64,000 bases of DNA from JBFMFB01 sp040752115 (GCA_040752115.1 JBFMFB010000007.1:1-64000); one strand, 5' to 3'. Positions 23,992 to 34,521 are shown, counted from the stretch's first letter. Notes: generated by a model from the sequence alone, not told the origin. Made by a program: numbers and translations.

Positions 23992-26900
23992 TCAGTGCAC
24001 GGTGCGCTGCTTGACGAGGCGCTCGATGTGCCCGAGCAGTTCTTCTTCCTGGTAGGGCTTGCCCAGGTATTCGTTGACCCCCAGTTCCAGCGCGTGGTTG
24101 CGGTGCTTTTCCGCAATGCGGGAGGTGATCATGATGATCGGAGTCTGCGCGGTGCGCGGGTTGCCGCGCACGTTCTTGGTCAGCTCGAAGCCGTCCATGC
24201 GCGGCATTTCGATGTCCACCAGCATGATGGCCGGCGAGGCGTCCTGCAACAGTTGCAGCGCATCCACCCCATCCTTCGCGGTGACGACCTGGTAGCCTTC
24301 ACGGGCCAGCAGGCGGGAAGTGATTTTCCGCACCGTCAGCGAGTCGTCCACCACCATGACCAGCGGCGCCGCCGCGGCCGGTTTCATTTCCAGCGGGATT
24401 CCCGAGGCGGCGGCGACGGGGAGTTCCTGGCGGTGGGCCAGTTGCACCGGGTTGATGATCAGCACCACCCGGCCGTCCCCCAGCACCGTGGCGCCGGCCA
24501 CGCCGGCCACGCGGGCGAGCTGCGGGCCAATGTCCTTGGCCACGACCTCGCGGTTGCCGGCTAGCTCGTCCACGTGGATCGCGGCGAGCTGAGCGCCGCT
24601 GTGGAGCAGCATGACTGGGGTGCGGAGCTGCGCTGCTGGCGCCTGTTCCTGGTTGCCCAGCAGCCGCGGCAGGTGGAACAACGGATAGCGCTTGCCCTGC
24701 CAGCGGATTTCGTTCTGCCGGTAGGCTTCCGCCAAGGCATTGGGCTTGAGCTCTTGCACTTGGTCCACCATCGGTGCGGGGATGGCGTAGGTGGCGTTGC
24801 CGGCGCGTACCAGGACCACTTGGGTGACGGCGAGGGTTACCGGCAGGCAGATGCGGAATGTCGTGCCTTTGCCCGGCTCGGACGACACTTCGATGCGTCC
24901 GCCCAGTCCGGCGATTTCGTTGCGCACCACATCCATGCCGATGCCGCGCCCGGAAACTTGCGTGATTTCGGCGGCGGTCGAGAAGCCGGGGGTGAAGATC
25001 AAATTCACGAGCTGAGCGGCGGTCGGTTCGTCCTCCGCCGGGAGCATCCCCTGCCGCGCCGCCGTGGCTCGGATCGCGGCCAAATCCAGGCCGGCACCGT
25101 CATCGTTCACCGTTAGCGTGATTTCATTGCCTTCCTGGTGCGCTTCCAGCGTGATTGCACCGATGTTCGGCTTGCCCGCCCGGATCCGCTCGGCTTCGCT
25201 TTCCACGCCGTGGTCAACGGCATTGCGCAGCAGGTGCTCGAACGGCGCCGCCATTTTCTCCAGTACGCTGCGGTCCATTTCCACCTGGCCGCCCCTTATT
25301 TCCAGCATCGCCCTTTTTCCAAGTTCCTTCGCCGTCTGGCGTACCATCCGGTGGAGCCGCTCGGAAATGCTCGCTAGCGGCACCATGCGGGCGCGCAGCA
25401 GCTCCTGCTGCAATTCCTTGGTCATGCGCCCCTGCTGCAGCAGCGCCGCTTCGGCTTCGTCCGCGTTTTTCAGCAGACTCTGCTGCACGGTGAAAACGTC
25501 GTTGACGCTTTCTGCCATCAGCCGTGTCAGTTCCTGGAGCCGGGTGAAGCGGTCGAATTCGAGGGGGTCGAAGATTTCCTCCGTTTCCCGGGTCTGGGCG
25601 TGCCTTGCCTGCATCTGGCTTTCCGCCTGGATTTCGATTTCGCGCAACTGGCTGCGCAGGCGGTTTACGCTGTCCGTCAGATCCAGCAGGGAGCGCCGGA
25701 TTCCCTGTATCTCGCCGTCGAGCCGCGAGCGCGCGATGCTGACCTCCCCCGCCTCGCTTACCAGCCGATCCACCAGATCGGCGGATACCCTCAACATTGC
25801 TTTGACTTTGCCTCCCGGAGCGGGGAAGGCTGCCGGCGCGGCGATTCCGGGCGACGCCTGCGGCGCCTGTTGCAGACCTTCCAGAAAGTCGCCGATCCGG
25901 TCGAAATAGGTTTCGAGTTGGTCGAATAGGTCCGCGGGCGGTTCTTCCGCCTTCATTGCGGCCAACACCAGGGTTTCCATGGTGTGCGTCAGTTCGCCCA
26001 GGCGCATGGCTCCGGCGGTGCGGGCGCTGCCTTTCAGGGTGTGCAGGTTGCGCTGCAGATTTTTGGGAGTTTGGGCATCGGCCGGATTTTCCCGCCATGC
26101 CCGGAGCTGGGCGCCGGCCAAGGGAAGCAGTTCCTGCGTTTCTTCCAGGAAAACGGGCAGCAGAGCCTCGTCGATGTCATCCCGGATGGCTGGCTGGGCG
26201 CGCCGTTCGATTGTTACGCCAGGAATCCCGGCAGCCGGGGCGGGCGCCGTTTTCCCAGCCGCGGTTTTCTTCTGCGCTCCTTGTGCCTTTTTCAGCATGG
26301 ACTGCAACGATCGGATCAGCTGTTTCGCCGGTTTGGGCATCGCTCCGCCGCTGATGGTCTGCACCATTTTGCCGAGCGCGGCGATGCTGTCGCCCATTAC
26401 CTTGAGATGCTTTTCCGTAGCCGGTTGCGGCCGTTCGAGAATTTCTTGCAGCCACTGCTCCAGGGCGTTACCAAGTTCCGCCAGCACTGGGAATCCGACG
26501 GTACGCGAAATGCCGCAGAGGGTGTGGGCCGCACGCATGAAATCGTGGCGGATTGGCTCATCCGGCCGAAGCCGCAGTCGTTCGAGCTCGGCCGCCAGGG
26601 TCGCCAGGTGCTGGCTGGCTTCGCCCATAAAAATACGGTACAGCTCTGCCGGCAAGGTCACGTCGCCGATCAAGACGCTGCTTGCGGCCGCGGGCGCTTC
26701 TTCGGCAGCCCGGAGCACTTCTTCGGTCTCCTGTTGCTCCGCCGCGGGAGCCCCCACGCCCGGGGGGGTGGGGCTTTCTTCCACCATCGGCACGACGCCT
26801 TCTTTCAGACGCTGGGCTTGCGCCAGCAGATCCTCGGCATGCACTTCCACCGAGCCGTCCGCCCTCAGCCGCGCGACCCATTGCCCGAAAGCGCCATGAG

Positions 26901-29178
26901 CCAGGGTAAGCAGCGCCAGCAGCTCCGGCGTGGCGCTTTTTTCCTCCTGCAGCCATTTGTTCAGCAGTTGCTCCACGCCCCACGCTACTTCGCCCAGCGC
27001 GTGCAGGCCGACCATACGTCCGCTGCCCTTGAGGGTGTGAAAGCTGCGCCGGATGGCGGTCAGCGCGTCGCGGTTCTGCAGGTCTGCACCACATATCTCA
27101 AGATTTTCCGCGACGGCCGCCAGCACTTCGTCCGCCTCTTCCAGGTAGGTTTCCAGAAGCTCTGCATCAACAGCCTCATCCGCTACCACAGCGGGCGCCG
27201 CGGCGGCTATTTCTGGTTCGGGCCGGGGAGATTCCAGCAGACGCAAATTGTCGGCCGCGTAGGCCTTCAATTCCGGATCGGCTACCAGATCTGCGTCCCT
27301 CTGTAAGGCTGCCAGCAGTTTGCACACGGTATCGTGCAGGTGAGCGTCCTCGGGCTTCCGCTGCCATTGGGCGAGCAGCTCCTGGATTTGGCGTTTCTGT
27401 TCCCTGAGGCTGGATTCGAGGCTGGCTTCCCGTTCGGCTTGCGCTGCCGTTTCGATGGCTGTGTCCGTAGCCATCGGCGGCTTTCCGGCGTATGCGGCAA
27501 GCCGGTTCAGCGCCGGGCGCAGGATTTGCGGGGCGTCGGGCTGTCCCCGCTGCACCGCTTCCACATAAAAACCCAGGCTGCTCAGCCCTTCGGCCACGAG
27601 CTCCAGCTCCTCCTGCTGCACCGCATTTTCCGGGCTGGCGAAGCGCTCGATCAGCGTCTCGCATTCATGGAGCAGGGCGGCTCCCTCCGCCAGTTCGAGA
27701 ATCTTGAGGGCACCGCGGATTTGCCCCAGCAGCGGCGTTAGGCCTGACAGCTCGCTTCGCCGGCCGGGATCGCGGAAGAAAGCGTCCAGCACTTCCTCGA
27801 CTTGCTGCAAATTGATCTGGATTTCCCGGCCAACCTGGGCGAGCAGCACTTTTTCCTGCGCCTTGCGGCTGATTTCGTCGAGCACCGGGATGCCGCCAGC
27901 CGCAATTTCCCTCGCGTCGCCGCGGAAACTGGCGTCGAGCCGCCGGCCCTGGATTTCGGCCTGATTGACGAATTCATCGGTCAGGCCAGGGAAGTTGTCC
28001 AAGGCATGTTCGACCAGCAGCAAAGCGGTTGCCATTTCCATCGTTGCCGATTCGGCGGGATCGGTGGTCAATCCGGCGGCGCTGTCGCGCATATGCCGCA
28101 ACAATTCCTGCAGTGCCGGATTTCCCAGTGCGGCACATTTTTCCAGCAGCACACTTGCCTGGGTGCGGAATTTTTCCAGGCTGTTCGTGCTGCCCCCGCT
28201 GAATTTGAGCCAGGCTTCTTTCGCCGCGGAGAGGGTGTCGCGCAGTTCGCGCAACAGGGGAATGAAGCCATCTTCGGTTTCGAGCCGGGGTTCTTCTCCA
28301 GCTTGGGGCAGATAGGCATCCAGATCGAAAATCTGTTTTGCCTGCCTGATGCGCTCACTTGCCGGCTGGCCGCGCGCGATCACATACAGCGCTTCGCGCA
28401 ACAGGCGCTCGGCTACCTTGGGGGAGCCCTCGGAAAGCCGTCGGATTTGCTGGTCGATCTGGCCGCATAGCAGTTTGATGCCGGGGTCGGCAGTGGCGCC
28501 TCCCGCCATCAGGCTTTCGATCAGGGCGACCATCGTCCACCAGAACGTGCGATGAGCCGGCAATGTTTGGGTGCGTTCGATAGCCTGCAAGGCCGCGTGC
28601 ATGGCTGGAAGGCCGCCCTCGCCGTTGCCGCGCAGCCATTCCAGCAGGCCGCGCTGGAAGCGGGCGCGTTCCGTCTTGACGAGCCTGATCCGCTCGGTTT
28701 CGTCCAGCACCGGCATATCCGGGGATTTCGGGGCGCGTTCCGTCAGGTCCGGATAAAACAGATCAGATTCGGAAAATTTTTCCGCGCCGCTGGCTTCCCG
28801 CAAGCTTCGGTATATCGGGTAGAGTCTGAGCGGCACATCCGGCTGGCCGTTCAGCAAGCCCTCCAGGTAGCGCGACAGGGTAGTCAGGGCGGCGTCAGCC
28901 AGCTCCAGGGTTTGGGCGGAGGGGGGGATTTCCTGTCTATCCAGCGCTTCGACCACCCTTTCCGCGGCTTCGCTAAAGCGCGCCGTGCCTTCCAGCCCGA
29001 CCATCTGGATCGCTCCCGTTACCTGATGCAAATGAGTCGAGCAAAAGCGGAGAGGAGTGGGGTCGGCGGTGTTGCCGGCGAATTGCGCCAGCTTTTCCCG
29101 AGCCAGTTGCAAGGCTTGGTCTATCTCGCCTTTGACCCAGGTAAGAGGGCCGGTATCGAATTCGGTCAGCGCGCTCAC
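23992..29178 (-). CDS. chpA: chemosensory hybrid histidine kinase ChpA/PilL
   Basis: A 1728-residue CheA-like kinase that controls the pilus motors. Four Hpt-type sites are visible: His51 (degenerate, HQVTG), His714 (HTLKGSGRMVG), His885 (HTLCGISRTVG) and His1046 (HTLKGSARTAG). The HATPase follows, with N-box HLLRNAVDHG and glycine motif GRGIGMD. A CheW domain and a C-terminal receiver with Asp1655 (VDIEMPRMDG) complete it. Start is GTG at 29178. It is the last gene of pilG-pilH-pilI-pilJ-chpA and convergent with uppP. His885 lacks the usual Lys after the TL pair. The pilK and chpB genes do not follow. Confidence 0.93.
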   Translation of the reverse strand: MSALTEFDTGPLTWVKGEIDQALQLAREKLAQFAGNTADPTPLRFCSTHLHQVTGAIQMVGLEGTARFSEAAERVVEALDRQEIPPSAQTLELADAALTTLSRYLEGLLNGQPDVPLRLYPIYRSLREASGAEKFSESDLFYPDLTERAPKSPDMPVLDETERIRLVKTERARFQRGLLEWLRGNGEGGLPAMHAALQAIERTQTLPAHRTFWWTMVALIESLMAGGATADPGIKLLCGQIDQQIRRLSEGSPKVAERLLREALYVIARGQPASERIRQAKQIFDLDAYLPQAGEEPRLETEDGFIPLLRELRDTLSAAKEAWLKFSGGSTNSLEKFRTQASVLLEKCAALGNPALQELLRHMRDSAAGLTTDPAESATMEMATALLLVEHALDNFPGLTDEFVNQAEIQGRRLDASFRGDAREIAAGGIPVLDEISRKAQEKVLLAQVGREIQINLQQVEEVLDAFFRDPGRRSELSGLTPLLGQIRGALKILELAEGAALLHECETLIERFASPENAVQQEELELVAEGLSSLGFYVEAVQRGQPDAPQILRPALNRLAAYAGKPPMATDTAIETAAQAEREASLESSLREQKRQIQELLAQWQRKPEDAHLHDTVCKLLAALQRDADLVADPELKAYAADNLRLLESPRPEPEIAAAAPAVVADEAVDAELLETYLEEADEVLAAVAENLEICGADLQNRDALTAIRRSFHTLKGSGRMVGLHALGEVAWGVEQLLNKWLQEEKSATPELLALLTLAHGAFGQWVARLRADGSVEVHAEDLLAQAQRLKEGVVPMVEESPTPPGVGAPAAEQQETEEVLRAAEEAPAAASSVLIGDVTLPAELYRIFMGEASQHLATLAAELERLRLRPDEPIRHDFMRAAHTLCGISRTVGFPVLAELGNALEQWLQEILERPQPATEKHLKVMGDSIAALGKMVQTISGGAMPKPAKQLIRSLQSMLKKAQGAQKKTAAGKTAPAPAAGIPGVTIERRAQPAIRDDIDEALLPVFLEETQELLPLAGAQLRAWRENPADAQTPKNLQRNLHTLKGSARTAGAMRLGELTHTMETLVLAAMKAEEPPADLFDQLETYFDRIGDFLEGLQQAPQASPGIAAPAAFPAPGGKVKAMLRVSADLVDRLVSEAGEVSIARSRLDGEIQGIRRSLLDLTDSVNRLRSQLREIEIQAESQMQARHAQTRETEEIFDPLEFDRFTRLQELTRLMAESVNDVFTVQQSLLKNADEAEAALLQQGRMTKELQQELLRARMVPLASISERLHRMVRQTAKELGKRAMLEIRGGQVEMDRSVLEKMAAPFEHLLRNAVDHGVESEAERIRAGKPNIGAITLEAHQEGNEITLTVNDDGAGLDLAAIRATAARQGMLPAEDEPTAAQLVNLIFTPGFSTAAEITQVSGRGIGMDVVRNEIAGLGGRIEVSSEPGKGTTFRICLPVTLAVTQVVLVRAGNATYAIPAPMVDQVQELKPNALAEAYRQNEIRWQGKRYPLFHLPRLLGNQEQAPAAQLRTPVMLLHSGAQLAAIHVDELAGNREVVAKDIGPQLARVAGVAGATVLGDGRVVLIINPVQLAHRQELPVAAASGIPLEMKPAAAAPLVMVVDDSLTVRKITSRLLAREGYQVVTAKDGVDALQLLQDASPAIMLVDIEMPRMDGFELTKNVRGNPRTAQTPIIMITSRIAEKHRNHALELGVNEYLGKPYQEEELLGHIERLVKQRTVH

Positions 29179-29188
29179 GGCGGAATGC

Positions 29189-31321
29189 TCAGGAAAGCTT
29201 GAAGCCGGCTACCGAACTCCGCAAGTCGGTCGCCAGGGTGGCCAACTGGCCGATCGAAACCGTCGTCTGTTTGGTGCCTTCCGTCGTCTGCTTGGTGATG
29301 CCCTGGATTTCCTGCATATTTTCTACCACGAGGGCGGCGGTGCCGGTCTGATGCTGGGTGGCTTGGGAGATGGATTCGATCAGCTCGGCCATATTGTGGG
29401 AAACCCGGCCGATTTCGCCCAGCGCCTTGCCGGCCGCGTCGGACAATTTGGTCCATTCGATCACGCCCTGGGTACTTGTTTCCATGGCCGCGACGGTGTC
29501 ATGGGTGTCGGTCTGAATGGTCTTTACGATAGCGCCGATGCGCTTGGTCGCTTCGCCAGAGCGTTCCGCCAGGCGTTGCACCTCTTCCGCCACTACCGTG
29601 AAGCCCCGGCCGGCCTCGCCTGCCGAGGCTGCCTGGATGGCGGCGTTCAGCGCCAGGATGTTGGTTTGCTCGGTGATGTCGGAAATCAGTTCCACGATTT
29701 CGCTGATCTCCTGCGAGCTTTCGCCCAGGCGTTTGATCCGTTTCGACGTTTCCTGGATCTGCTCGCGGATCTGGTTCATGCCGGAAATGGAGTTTTGCAC
29801 CGCCGCGGCGCCCTTTTCCGCGGCTTCTAGAGAGTGCTTCGCCACCTTGGCGGCTTCCGCCGCATTGGCCGATACCTCCGTGACGGATTGTGCCATTTGC
29901 GTCACTTGCGCGCTCGTTTCCTCGATGTCTCTGAACTGCTCGTGCGCGGCCTCCAGTAAGCGGTTCGATATGGCTTGCGCCTGCTGGGAAGCATGCGTGA
30001 CCTGCTCGCTGGTTTTATTGATTTCCCTGACCAGGCCGGACAGTTCGTCAATGGTGAAGTTGATGGAGTCCGCGATGGCTCCGGTGATGTCTTCAGTCAC
30101 TTTAGCCCGCACCGTCAGGTTGCCTTCGGCCAGATCGCCCATCTCGTTCAGCAGCCGCAGAATGGCTTCCTGATTGGTTTTGTTTTCCCGCTCGTTCTGG
30201 AGGGCGACACGCTTGGCTTCATTGATGTTTGCCATACCGAGCAGCATCAGGCTTGCTCCCGCCAGCACGGCGAATAACGCGGCCAAGGCCAGCATTCCCT
30301 TGTCTTCGGCCAACCGTTGGTAGTCGGCGGTCAGCTTCCAGGTGGTTTTCAGGAGTCCGTCGCTCCCCGTGAAGATGGCCCGGCTGGCTTGTTTGGCATT
30401 AACCACGTCCTGCATGTGCTGCAGAATCTTGCCGACATGGCCCGAAAATTCCTTGAACACTTCTTCCATTTCTCCCAGCTTTTGCCGGGTGGTGGCATCG
30501 GCAGTCGCGGACAAGCGCAATTCCGCACTGCCGTGGGCCAGTCCTTCGAGCGTTTCGCGGAAGGTGTTGGCATCCTTGCCGAGCTGGAACGACGTTTCAG
30601 GGGCGATGACATCGCTGGCGAGCAGGATATTGGCATTTTTCGCCATCCGTTGGCTCAGCATCCGCAATTGTCCGACGGTCGCCACCTCATGCGCAGCGGC
30701 GCCGGCCTGGATTTTCAGTGCCACGAGCTGGTCGGCGAGTTCCAGCAACCGGGTATTGGTGCGGTTAATGGCCGCCACCCCGCGGTCGAGGTCGAGCAAA
30801 TTGGTTTGCTGGGTCAGGATCATGGAAATCCATTTTTCGGTGGGTTTCCACTGTTTCAGGTCCAGTTCTTTCAGCGCCGGCTGGATCGAGGACGGCGATG
30901 GGGGCAGGCTTTCCCCGCCCTGAATCAGGATTCGCAGGTCCTTGCCGAACTGATCTTCGCTTTCCTTGAGCTGCCTGAACGCTGCGGAATTGCCGAGAGC
31001 CGCTTGCTGCGCGCCTTTGGCGATCCGCTGGGAAAGCATCTGCATTTCAGTGGAGATCGTCAGATATTCTGCGTTGCGTCCGACTTGGACGGCGTAATAG
31101 CCCAGGGCCGACAGCGTGAGCCCGGAGAACGCCACCAGCAGGGTGGCCAGAATGAGATACTGCCTTCCGATGGGCAGGTGGCCGATAAGCGGGACGCGCC
31201 TAGGTTCCTTGTCGGTCAGCGCGCGGCTTCCTTGCATGATAAGCATGGTGTTTGGCGCTGCTGTCCGGCTGGCTGCCGTGCTTCCGCGTAAAGACTTGAG
31301 ACCCGGTAGTTTGAATGCCAT
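29189..31321 (-). CDS. pilJ: type IV pilus methyl-accepting chemotaxis protein PilJ
   Basis: A 710-residue receptor. A first membrane helix (about residues 50-72) is followed by a periplasmic part with two PilJ modules, seen as [16 protein letters not shown] and [17 protein letters not shown] second helix (about 340-362) leads to a HAMP-like linker and the methyl-accepting signalling domain, with the hairpin tip [19 protein letters not shown]. It forms the upstream receptor of the Chp system that directs twitching and surface sensing. It starts 63 nt after pilI and ends 10 nt before chpA, so all are in one operon. Confidence 0.93.
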   Translation of the reverse strand: MAFKLPGLKSLRGSTAASRTAAPNTMLIMQGSRALTDKEPRRVPLIGHLPIGRQYLILATLLVAFSGLTLSALGYYAVQVGRNAEYLTISTEMQMLSQRIAKGAQQAALGNSAAFRQLKESEDQFGKDLRILIQGGESLPPSPSSIQPALKELDLKQWKPTEKWISMILTQQTNLLDLDRGVAAINRTNTRLLELADQLVALKIQAGAAAHEVATVGQLRMLSQRMAKNANILLASDVIAPETSFQLGKDANTFRETLEGLAHGSAELRLSATADATTRQKLGEMEEVFKEFSGHVGKILQHMQDVVNAKQASRAIFTGSDGLLKTTWKLTADYQRLAEDKGMLALAALFAVLAGASLMLLGMANINEAKRVALQNERENKTNQEAILRLLNEMGDLAEGNLTVRAKVTEDITGAIADSINFTIDELSGLVREINKTSEQVTHASQQAQAISNRLLEAAHEQFRDIEETSAQVTQMAQSVTEVSANAAEAAKVAKHSLEAAEKGAAAVQNSISGMNQIREQIQETSKRIKRLGESSQEISEIVELISDITEQTNILALNAAIQAASAGEAGRGFTVVAEEVQRLAERSGEATKRIGAIVKTIQTDTHDTVAAMETSTQGVIEWTKLSDAAGKALGEIGRVSHNMAELIESISQATQHQTGTAALVVENMQEIQGITKQTTEGTKQTTVSIGQLATLATDLRSSVAGFKLS

Positions 31322-31384
31322 GGTTGTTCCCGTTGTGTCGCTTTGCGATGGCTGCTTTCCGGCGGTGGTCGGGGTCGCCTGCCG

Positions 31385-31903
31385 TCAAATTCCTATCTGC
31401 AAGAAGGCCGGGGTGCTGACCAGCGCCCGCATGTCCAGCACCTTCCATGTCTGCCCCTCAGGGTCGGCGTATTCGGCGGCAACCCAGGGCGGCAGGGTGT
31501 TGTTGCCGGTGCCGGGCTGCATTTGCTCGGGATTGCGCAGCCCGAGGAGGCGGCTGACGATCAGCCCGGTATTTACCATGAATTTCGGATTGGCCAGAAG
31601 CAGTCTGCGCTCAGGGCCGGGTTGGGCGGGGACGCCGCATGTGAAGGCGGAGAGATCGACGATGCTATAGAGATTGCCGCGGATATTTGCCACGCCGGCG
31701 AACCACGGGTGGGTCAGCGGCACTGCCGCCAGTTCAGGCAGTGGCACCACTTCGCTGATTTCCTCCAGATCCACCAGCCAACGTTCAGTGCCAGCCAGGA
31801 TGCCGAGTTTTGATGGATTCTGGCCATGTTCTTTGCCGGACAAGCCCTGCAGCTTGGCTACGACGCTTTCCTGGAATTCGCGCAGGCTGATTCTTTTTGC
31901 CAT
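31385..31903 (-). CDS. pilI: CheW-like adaptor PilI
   Basis: A 172-residue CheW-domain protein. The motifs LVDLEEISEVVPLPELAAVPLTH, VANIRGNLYSIVDLS and LLANPKFMVNTGL cover the usual two beta-barrels of a CheW fold. It joins the PilJ receptor to the ChpA kinase. It lies between pilH and pilJ, with 32 and 63 nt gaps. Confidence 0.88.
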   Translation of the reverse strand: MAKRISLREFQESVVAKLQGLSGKEHGQNPSKLGILAGTERWLVDLEEISEVVPLPELAAVPLTHPWFAGVANIRGNLYSIVDLSAFTCGVPAQPGPERRLLLANPKFMVNTGLIVSRLLGLRNPEQMQPGTGNNTLPPWVAAEYADPEGQTWKVLDMRALVSTPAFLQIGI

Positions 31904-31935
31904 TCAGACTCCCGGCCGGGCAATATTTCCGGAAA

Positions 31936-32301
31936 TCAGCCGAGTGCGGCGATTTTTTTCAGCAGCACGTCTTGTGTCACCGGTTTGGTGACATAATCCC
32001 TGGCGCCTTGGCGCATGGCCCATATTTTGTCGGTCTCCTGTCCCTTGGTCGTGCACATGATGACGGGGATATGTCTGGTTTCATCGTCTTTGGTGATGGC
32101 ACGAGTCACCTGGAACCCGTTGAGTCCCGGCATGACGACGTCCATCAGAATCAGGTCGGGTTTTTCCTGTTTGGCCATTGCGATGGCTTCTTCGCCGTTC
32201 TCCGCCATGATGACCTGATATCCCCGATTGGTTAGGATTCCTCCCAAAAAATGCCGCTCGGTAGGGGAGTCGTCCACTACCAGGATCTTGTTGATAGCCA
32301 C
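31936..32301 (-). CDS. pilH: response regulator PilH
   Basis: A 121-residue stand-alone receiver domain: acidic pair Asp10-Asp11, phospho-acceptor Asp54 (LILMDVVMPG), conserved Thr (MCTTKG) and Lys (YVTKPVTQ). PilH counters PilG in setting pilus retraction. The GTG start at 32301 follows GAGGAA by about 7 nt and gives the 121 residues usual for PilH; the ATG at 32325 would overlap pilG. Confidence 0.88.
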   Translation of the reverse strand: MAINKILVVDDSPTERHFLGGILTNRGYQVIMAENGEEAIAMAKQEKPDLILMDVVMPGLNGFQVTRAITKDDETRHIPVIMCTTKGQETDKIWAMRQGARDYVTKPVTQDVLLKKIAALG

Positions 32302-32321
32302 GGATGCTTCCTCTTCAAAAT

Positions 32322-32723
32322 TCATCTTTCGTGATGGGCGGCCATGTGCTTCCTGATACCTTGCAACAGGCTTTCCTTGGTAAACGGTTTGGTAAGATAT
32401 TCGTCCGAACCCACCATTCTGCCGCGCGCGCGGTCAAAGAGACCGTCTTTGCTGGACAACATAATCACAGGGATATTTTTGAATTTCGGGTTTTTCTTGA
32501 TCAGCATGGTGGTCTGATAGCCGTCCAGGCGCGGCATCATGATATCGACGAAGATGACGTCCGGCTGGTGATCGGCAATCTTGGCCATGGCATCAAACCC
32601 GTCCTCCGCCAGAATCACTTCGCAGCCGGCCTTGACCAAGAAAATTTCAGCGCTGCGGCGAATGGTGTTGCTGTCGTCAATCACCATTACCTTGATTCCG
32701 GCCAGATTGCTGTCCTCGTTCAC
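32322..32723 (-). CDS. pilG: response regulator PilG
   Basis: A 133-residue receiver protein, first gene of the chemosensory operon. Phospho-acceptor Asp60 is in FVDIMMPRLDG, with the acidic pair at Asp16-Asp17, a conserved Ser (MLSSKDG) and Lys (YLTKPFTK). Phospho-PilG promotes pilus extension in Pseudomonas. The GTG at 32723 is chosen because AGGAG lies 7 nt before it; the ATG at 32783 has no such site. Confidence 0.88.
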   Translation of the reverse strand: MNEDSNLAGIKVMVIDDSNTIRRSAEIFLVKAGCEVILAEDGFDAMAKIADHQPDVIFVDIMMPRLDGYQTTMLIKKNPKFKNIPVIMLSSKDGLFDRARGRMVGSDEYLTKPFTKESLLQGIRKHMAAHHER

Positions 32724-32748
32724 CTGCCATTCTCCTGGCTTTCTATGC

Positions 32749-32772
32749 GCACCAGAAAACCCGCGCTGGTGC
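32749..32772 (-). other. hairpin in the pilG leader
   Basis: GCACCAG (32749-32755) pairs with CTGGTGC (32766-32772) in the pilG untranslated leader, 25 nt before the GTG. It may shape ribosome access or slow RNA polymerase; there is no U-tract. Confidence 0.3.
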
Positions 32773-32812
32773 GGAATTTTCACCCTGGGTCAGGGCGTGC
32801 TGTTGTCCGCAT

Positions 32813-32841
32813 AAAATAACTGCACTAAGGGAAGAAAGCAA
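32813..32841 (-). promoter_or_regulatory. pilG promoter (sigma-70 type)
   Basis: On the minus strand TTGCTT (32841-32836), a 17-nt spacer and TATTTT (32818-32813) precede pilG by about 90 nt. Match to consensus is moderate. Confidence 0.5.
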
Positions 32842-33014
32842 TATTTTGTGTGCTCTAGGCCGGAACTCGTCCGCGAAGGCTCCCCGCAGGGCGCGGAGCA
32901 GCTCTGATCTTATGTGGATGCGATTTTTAGGGTAAAATTCATATTTTTTATTCTGAATAAGCAGATGTGGCGACGGTTGCGCCGCCATTCCGGCTGCTTG
33001 CCGAAAGCACCATC

Positions 33015-33860
33015 ATGCCCGAATCCCCCCCGATCGTCTTGACCTTCGCCGCCACCGACCCGAGCGGCGGCGCCGGCCTGCAGGCGGATATTCTGACCCT
33101 ATCCAGCATGGGGTGCCATGCCCTTTCCGTAACCACCGCCGTTACCGTGCAGGATACGCTGGGCGTGGAGGATATATTTCCGCTCGATAGCGAATGGGTG
33201 GTCGACCAGGCCCGCAGCGTTCTGGAGGATATGCCGGTGGACGCCTTTAAAATCGGCATGCTGGGCAGCGTCGAGAATATCGCCGCAATCGCGGGGATTG
33301 TTGCCGATTACCCTGATATCCCGCTGCTGCTCGACCCAGTGCTGGCTTCCGGTCGGGGGGACGAGCTGACATCGGAGGACATGTTGGCCGCGATGCAGGA
33401 GTTGCTGATTCCACAAGCCACTTTGATCACGCCGAACAGCCTGGAAGCGCGGCGGCTCGCCCTGCAAGAGGGCGAGGATGAGGGCCGGCTGACCCTGCCA
33501 GAGTGTGCGCAGCGGCTGCTGGAGATGGGGTGCGAATACGTGCTGATTACCGGCACGCACGAAAACACGCCGCAGGTGATCAATACCCTTTATGGCGAGA
33601 AGGGCGTGTTGCGCAGCGATGCCTGGCAGCGCCTGCCAGGCAGCTACCATGGTTCGGGCTGCACCCTGGCTTCGGCGATTGCTGCTTCGATTGCGCACGG
33701 ACTGGATATCCCCGATGCCGTCAAGGAGGCGCAGGACTTTACTTGGCACGCATTGCATGCGGCCTTTCGACCGGGGATGGGGCAGCATATCCCCGACCGC
33801 TTGTTCTGGGCCCGCGAGGAGGCGGCGGAGGAAGCTGCCGAAGATGCAAGCAGCGATTAA
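33015..33860 (+). CDS. thiD: hydroxymethylpyrimidine/phosphomethylpyrimidine kinase ThiD
   Basis: A 281-residue ribokinase-fold enzyme that makes HMP pyrophosphate for thiamine. The conserved start LTFAATDPSGGAGLQAD and the family glycine motif PGSYHGSGCTL (phosphate-binding, catalytic Cys/Gly loop) are visible, with the GMLGS turn at about residue 80. The ATG at 33015 was preferred over an open frame beginning 48 nt upstream because the family starts there. It overlaps thiE by 17 nt. No TPP riboswitch is seen upstream. Confidence 0.93.
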   Translation: MPESPPIVLTFAATDPSGGAGLQADILTLSSMGCHALSVTTAVTVQDTLGVEDIFPLDSEWVVDQARSVLEDMPVDAFKIGMLGSVENIAAIAGIVADYPDIPLLLDPVLASGRGDELTSEDMLAAMQELLIPQATLITPNSLEARRLALQEGEDEGRLTLPECAQRLLEMGCEYVLITGTHENTPQVINTLYGEKGVLRSDAWQRLPGSYHGSGCTLASAIAASIAHGLDIPDAVKEAQDFTWHALHAAFRPGMGQHIPDRLFWAREEAAEEAAEDASSD

Positions 33861-34509
33861 AGGCTTATATGCGATCACGCCGGATCGGGCCGACACCGGT
33901 GAATTGCTCGCTGCCGTACGCTTGGCGCTGGAAGGGGGCGCTCGGCTGGTGCAATACCGGAACAAAGGTGCCGATGTGGCCTTGCAGCATGAACAGGCGT
34001 GTGAGTTGCTCCCGCTTTGCCGCGGGTTTGGCGCACCGCTCGTCATCAACGACGATCTGCGCCTGGCGTCTCTGGTAGGTGCAGACGGCGTTCACTTAGG
34101 GGCCGGCGACGGCTCCGTGACTGAGGCCAGGATCGTCCTCGGCTCGGACAAAATCGTTGGCGTCTCTTGCTATAATAGCCTGCCGCTGGCGCTGGAGGCG
34201 GAAAGCCGGGGCGCAGATTACGTCGCTTTCGGCAGTTTCTTTCCATCTCCCACCAAACCCGCTGCGGTGGTCGCTCCAGTGAGTTTACTGAGCGAAGCGA
34301 GGCGTCGCGTGGCAATCCCCGTGGTGGCGATCGGAGGCATCACGCCGACAAATGCCGGGGAGCTTCTCGCAGCAGGCGCGGATGCGGTGGCGGTGATCTC
34401 CGCGCTGTTCGATAGCGCGGATGTCAGGGCGACGGCTCGGGAATTTAGCCGGTTGTTTGAAAAATTTGATTCCACAACGGCGGCGGGTGTTGCTGCCAGC
34501 GATAAATAA
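33844..34509 (+). CDS. thiE: thiamine-phosphate synthase ThiE
   Basis: A 221-residue barrel enzyme that joins HMP-PP and the thiazole phosphate. Seen are LYAITPD, LVQYRNKG, LVINDD, ADGVHLG and YVAFGSFFPSPTKP, the known ThiE substrate motifs, plus VVAIGGI for the phosphate. Its ATG at 33844 lies inside the last codons of thiD (17-nt overlap), so the two are translationally coupled. The last 20 residues are extra. Confidence 0.93.
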   Translation: MQAAIKGLYAITPDRADTGELLAAVRLALEGGARLVQYRNKGADVALQHEQACELLPLCRGFGAPLVINDDLRLASLVGADGVHLGAGDGSVTEARIVLGSDKIVGVSCYNSLPLALEAESRGADYVAFGSFFPSPTKPAAVVAPVSLLSEARRRVAIPVVAIGGITPTNAGELLAAGADAVAVISALFDSADVRATAREFSRLFEKFDSTTAAGVAASDK

Positions 34510-34521
34510 AAAGGTACAGCG

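Noticed and set aside
32820..33014. TPP riboswitch before thiD
   Set aside because: The CTGAGA and ACCTGATC-type conserved boxes are absent in the leader.
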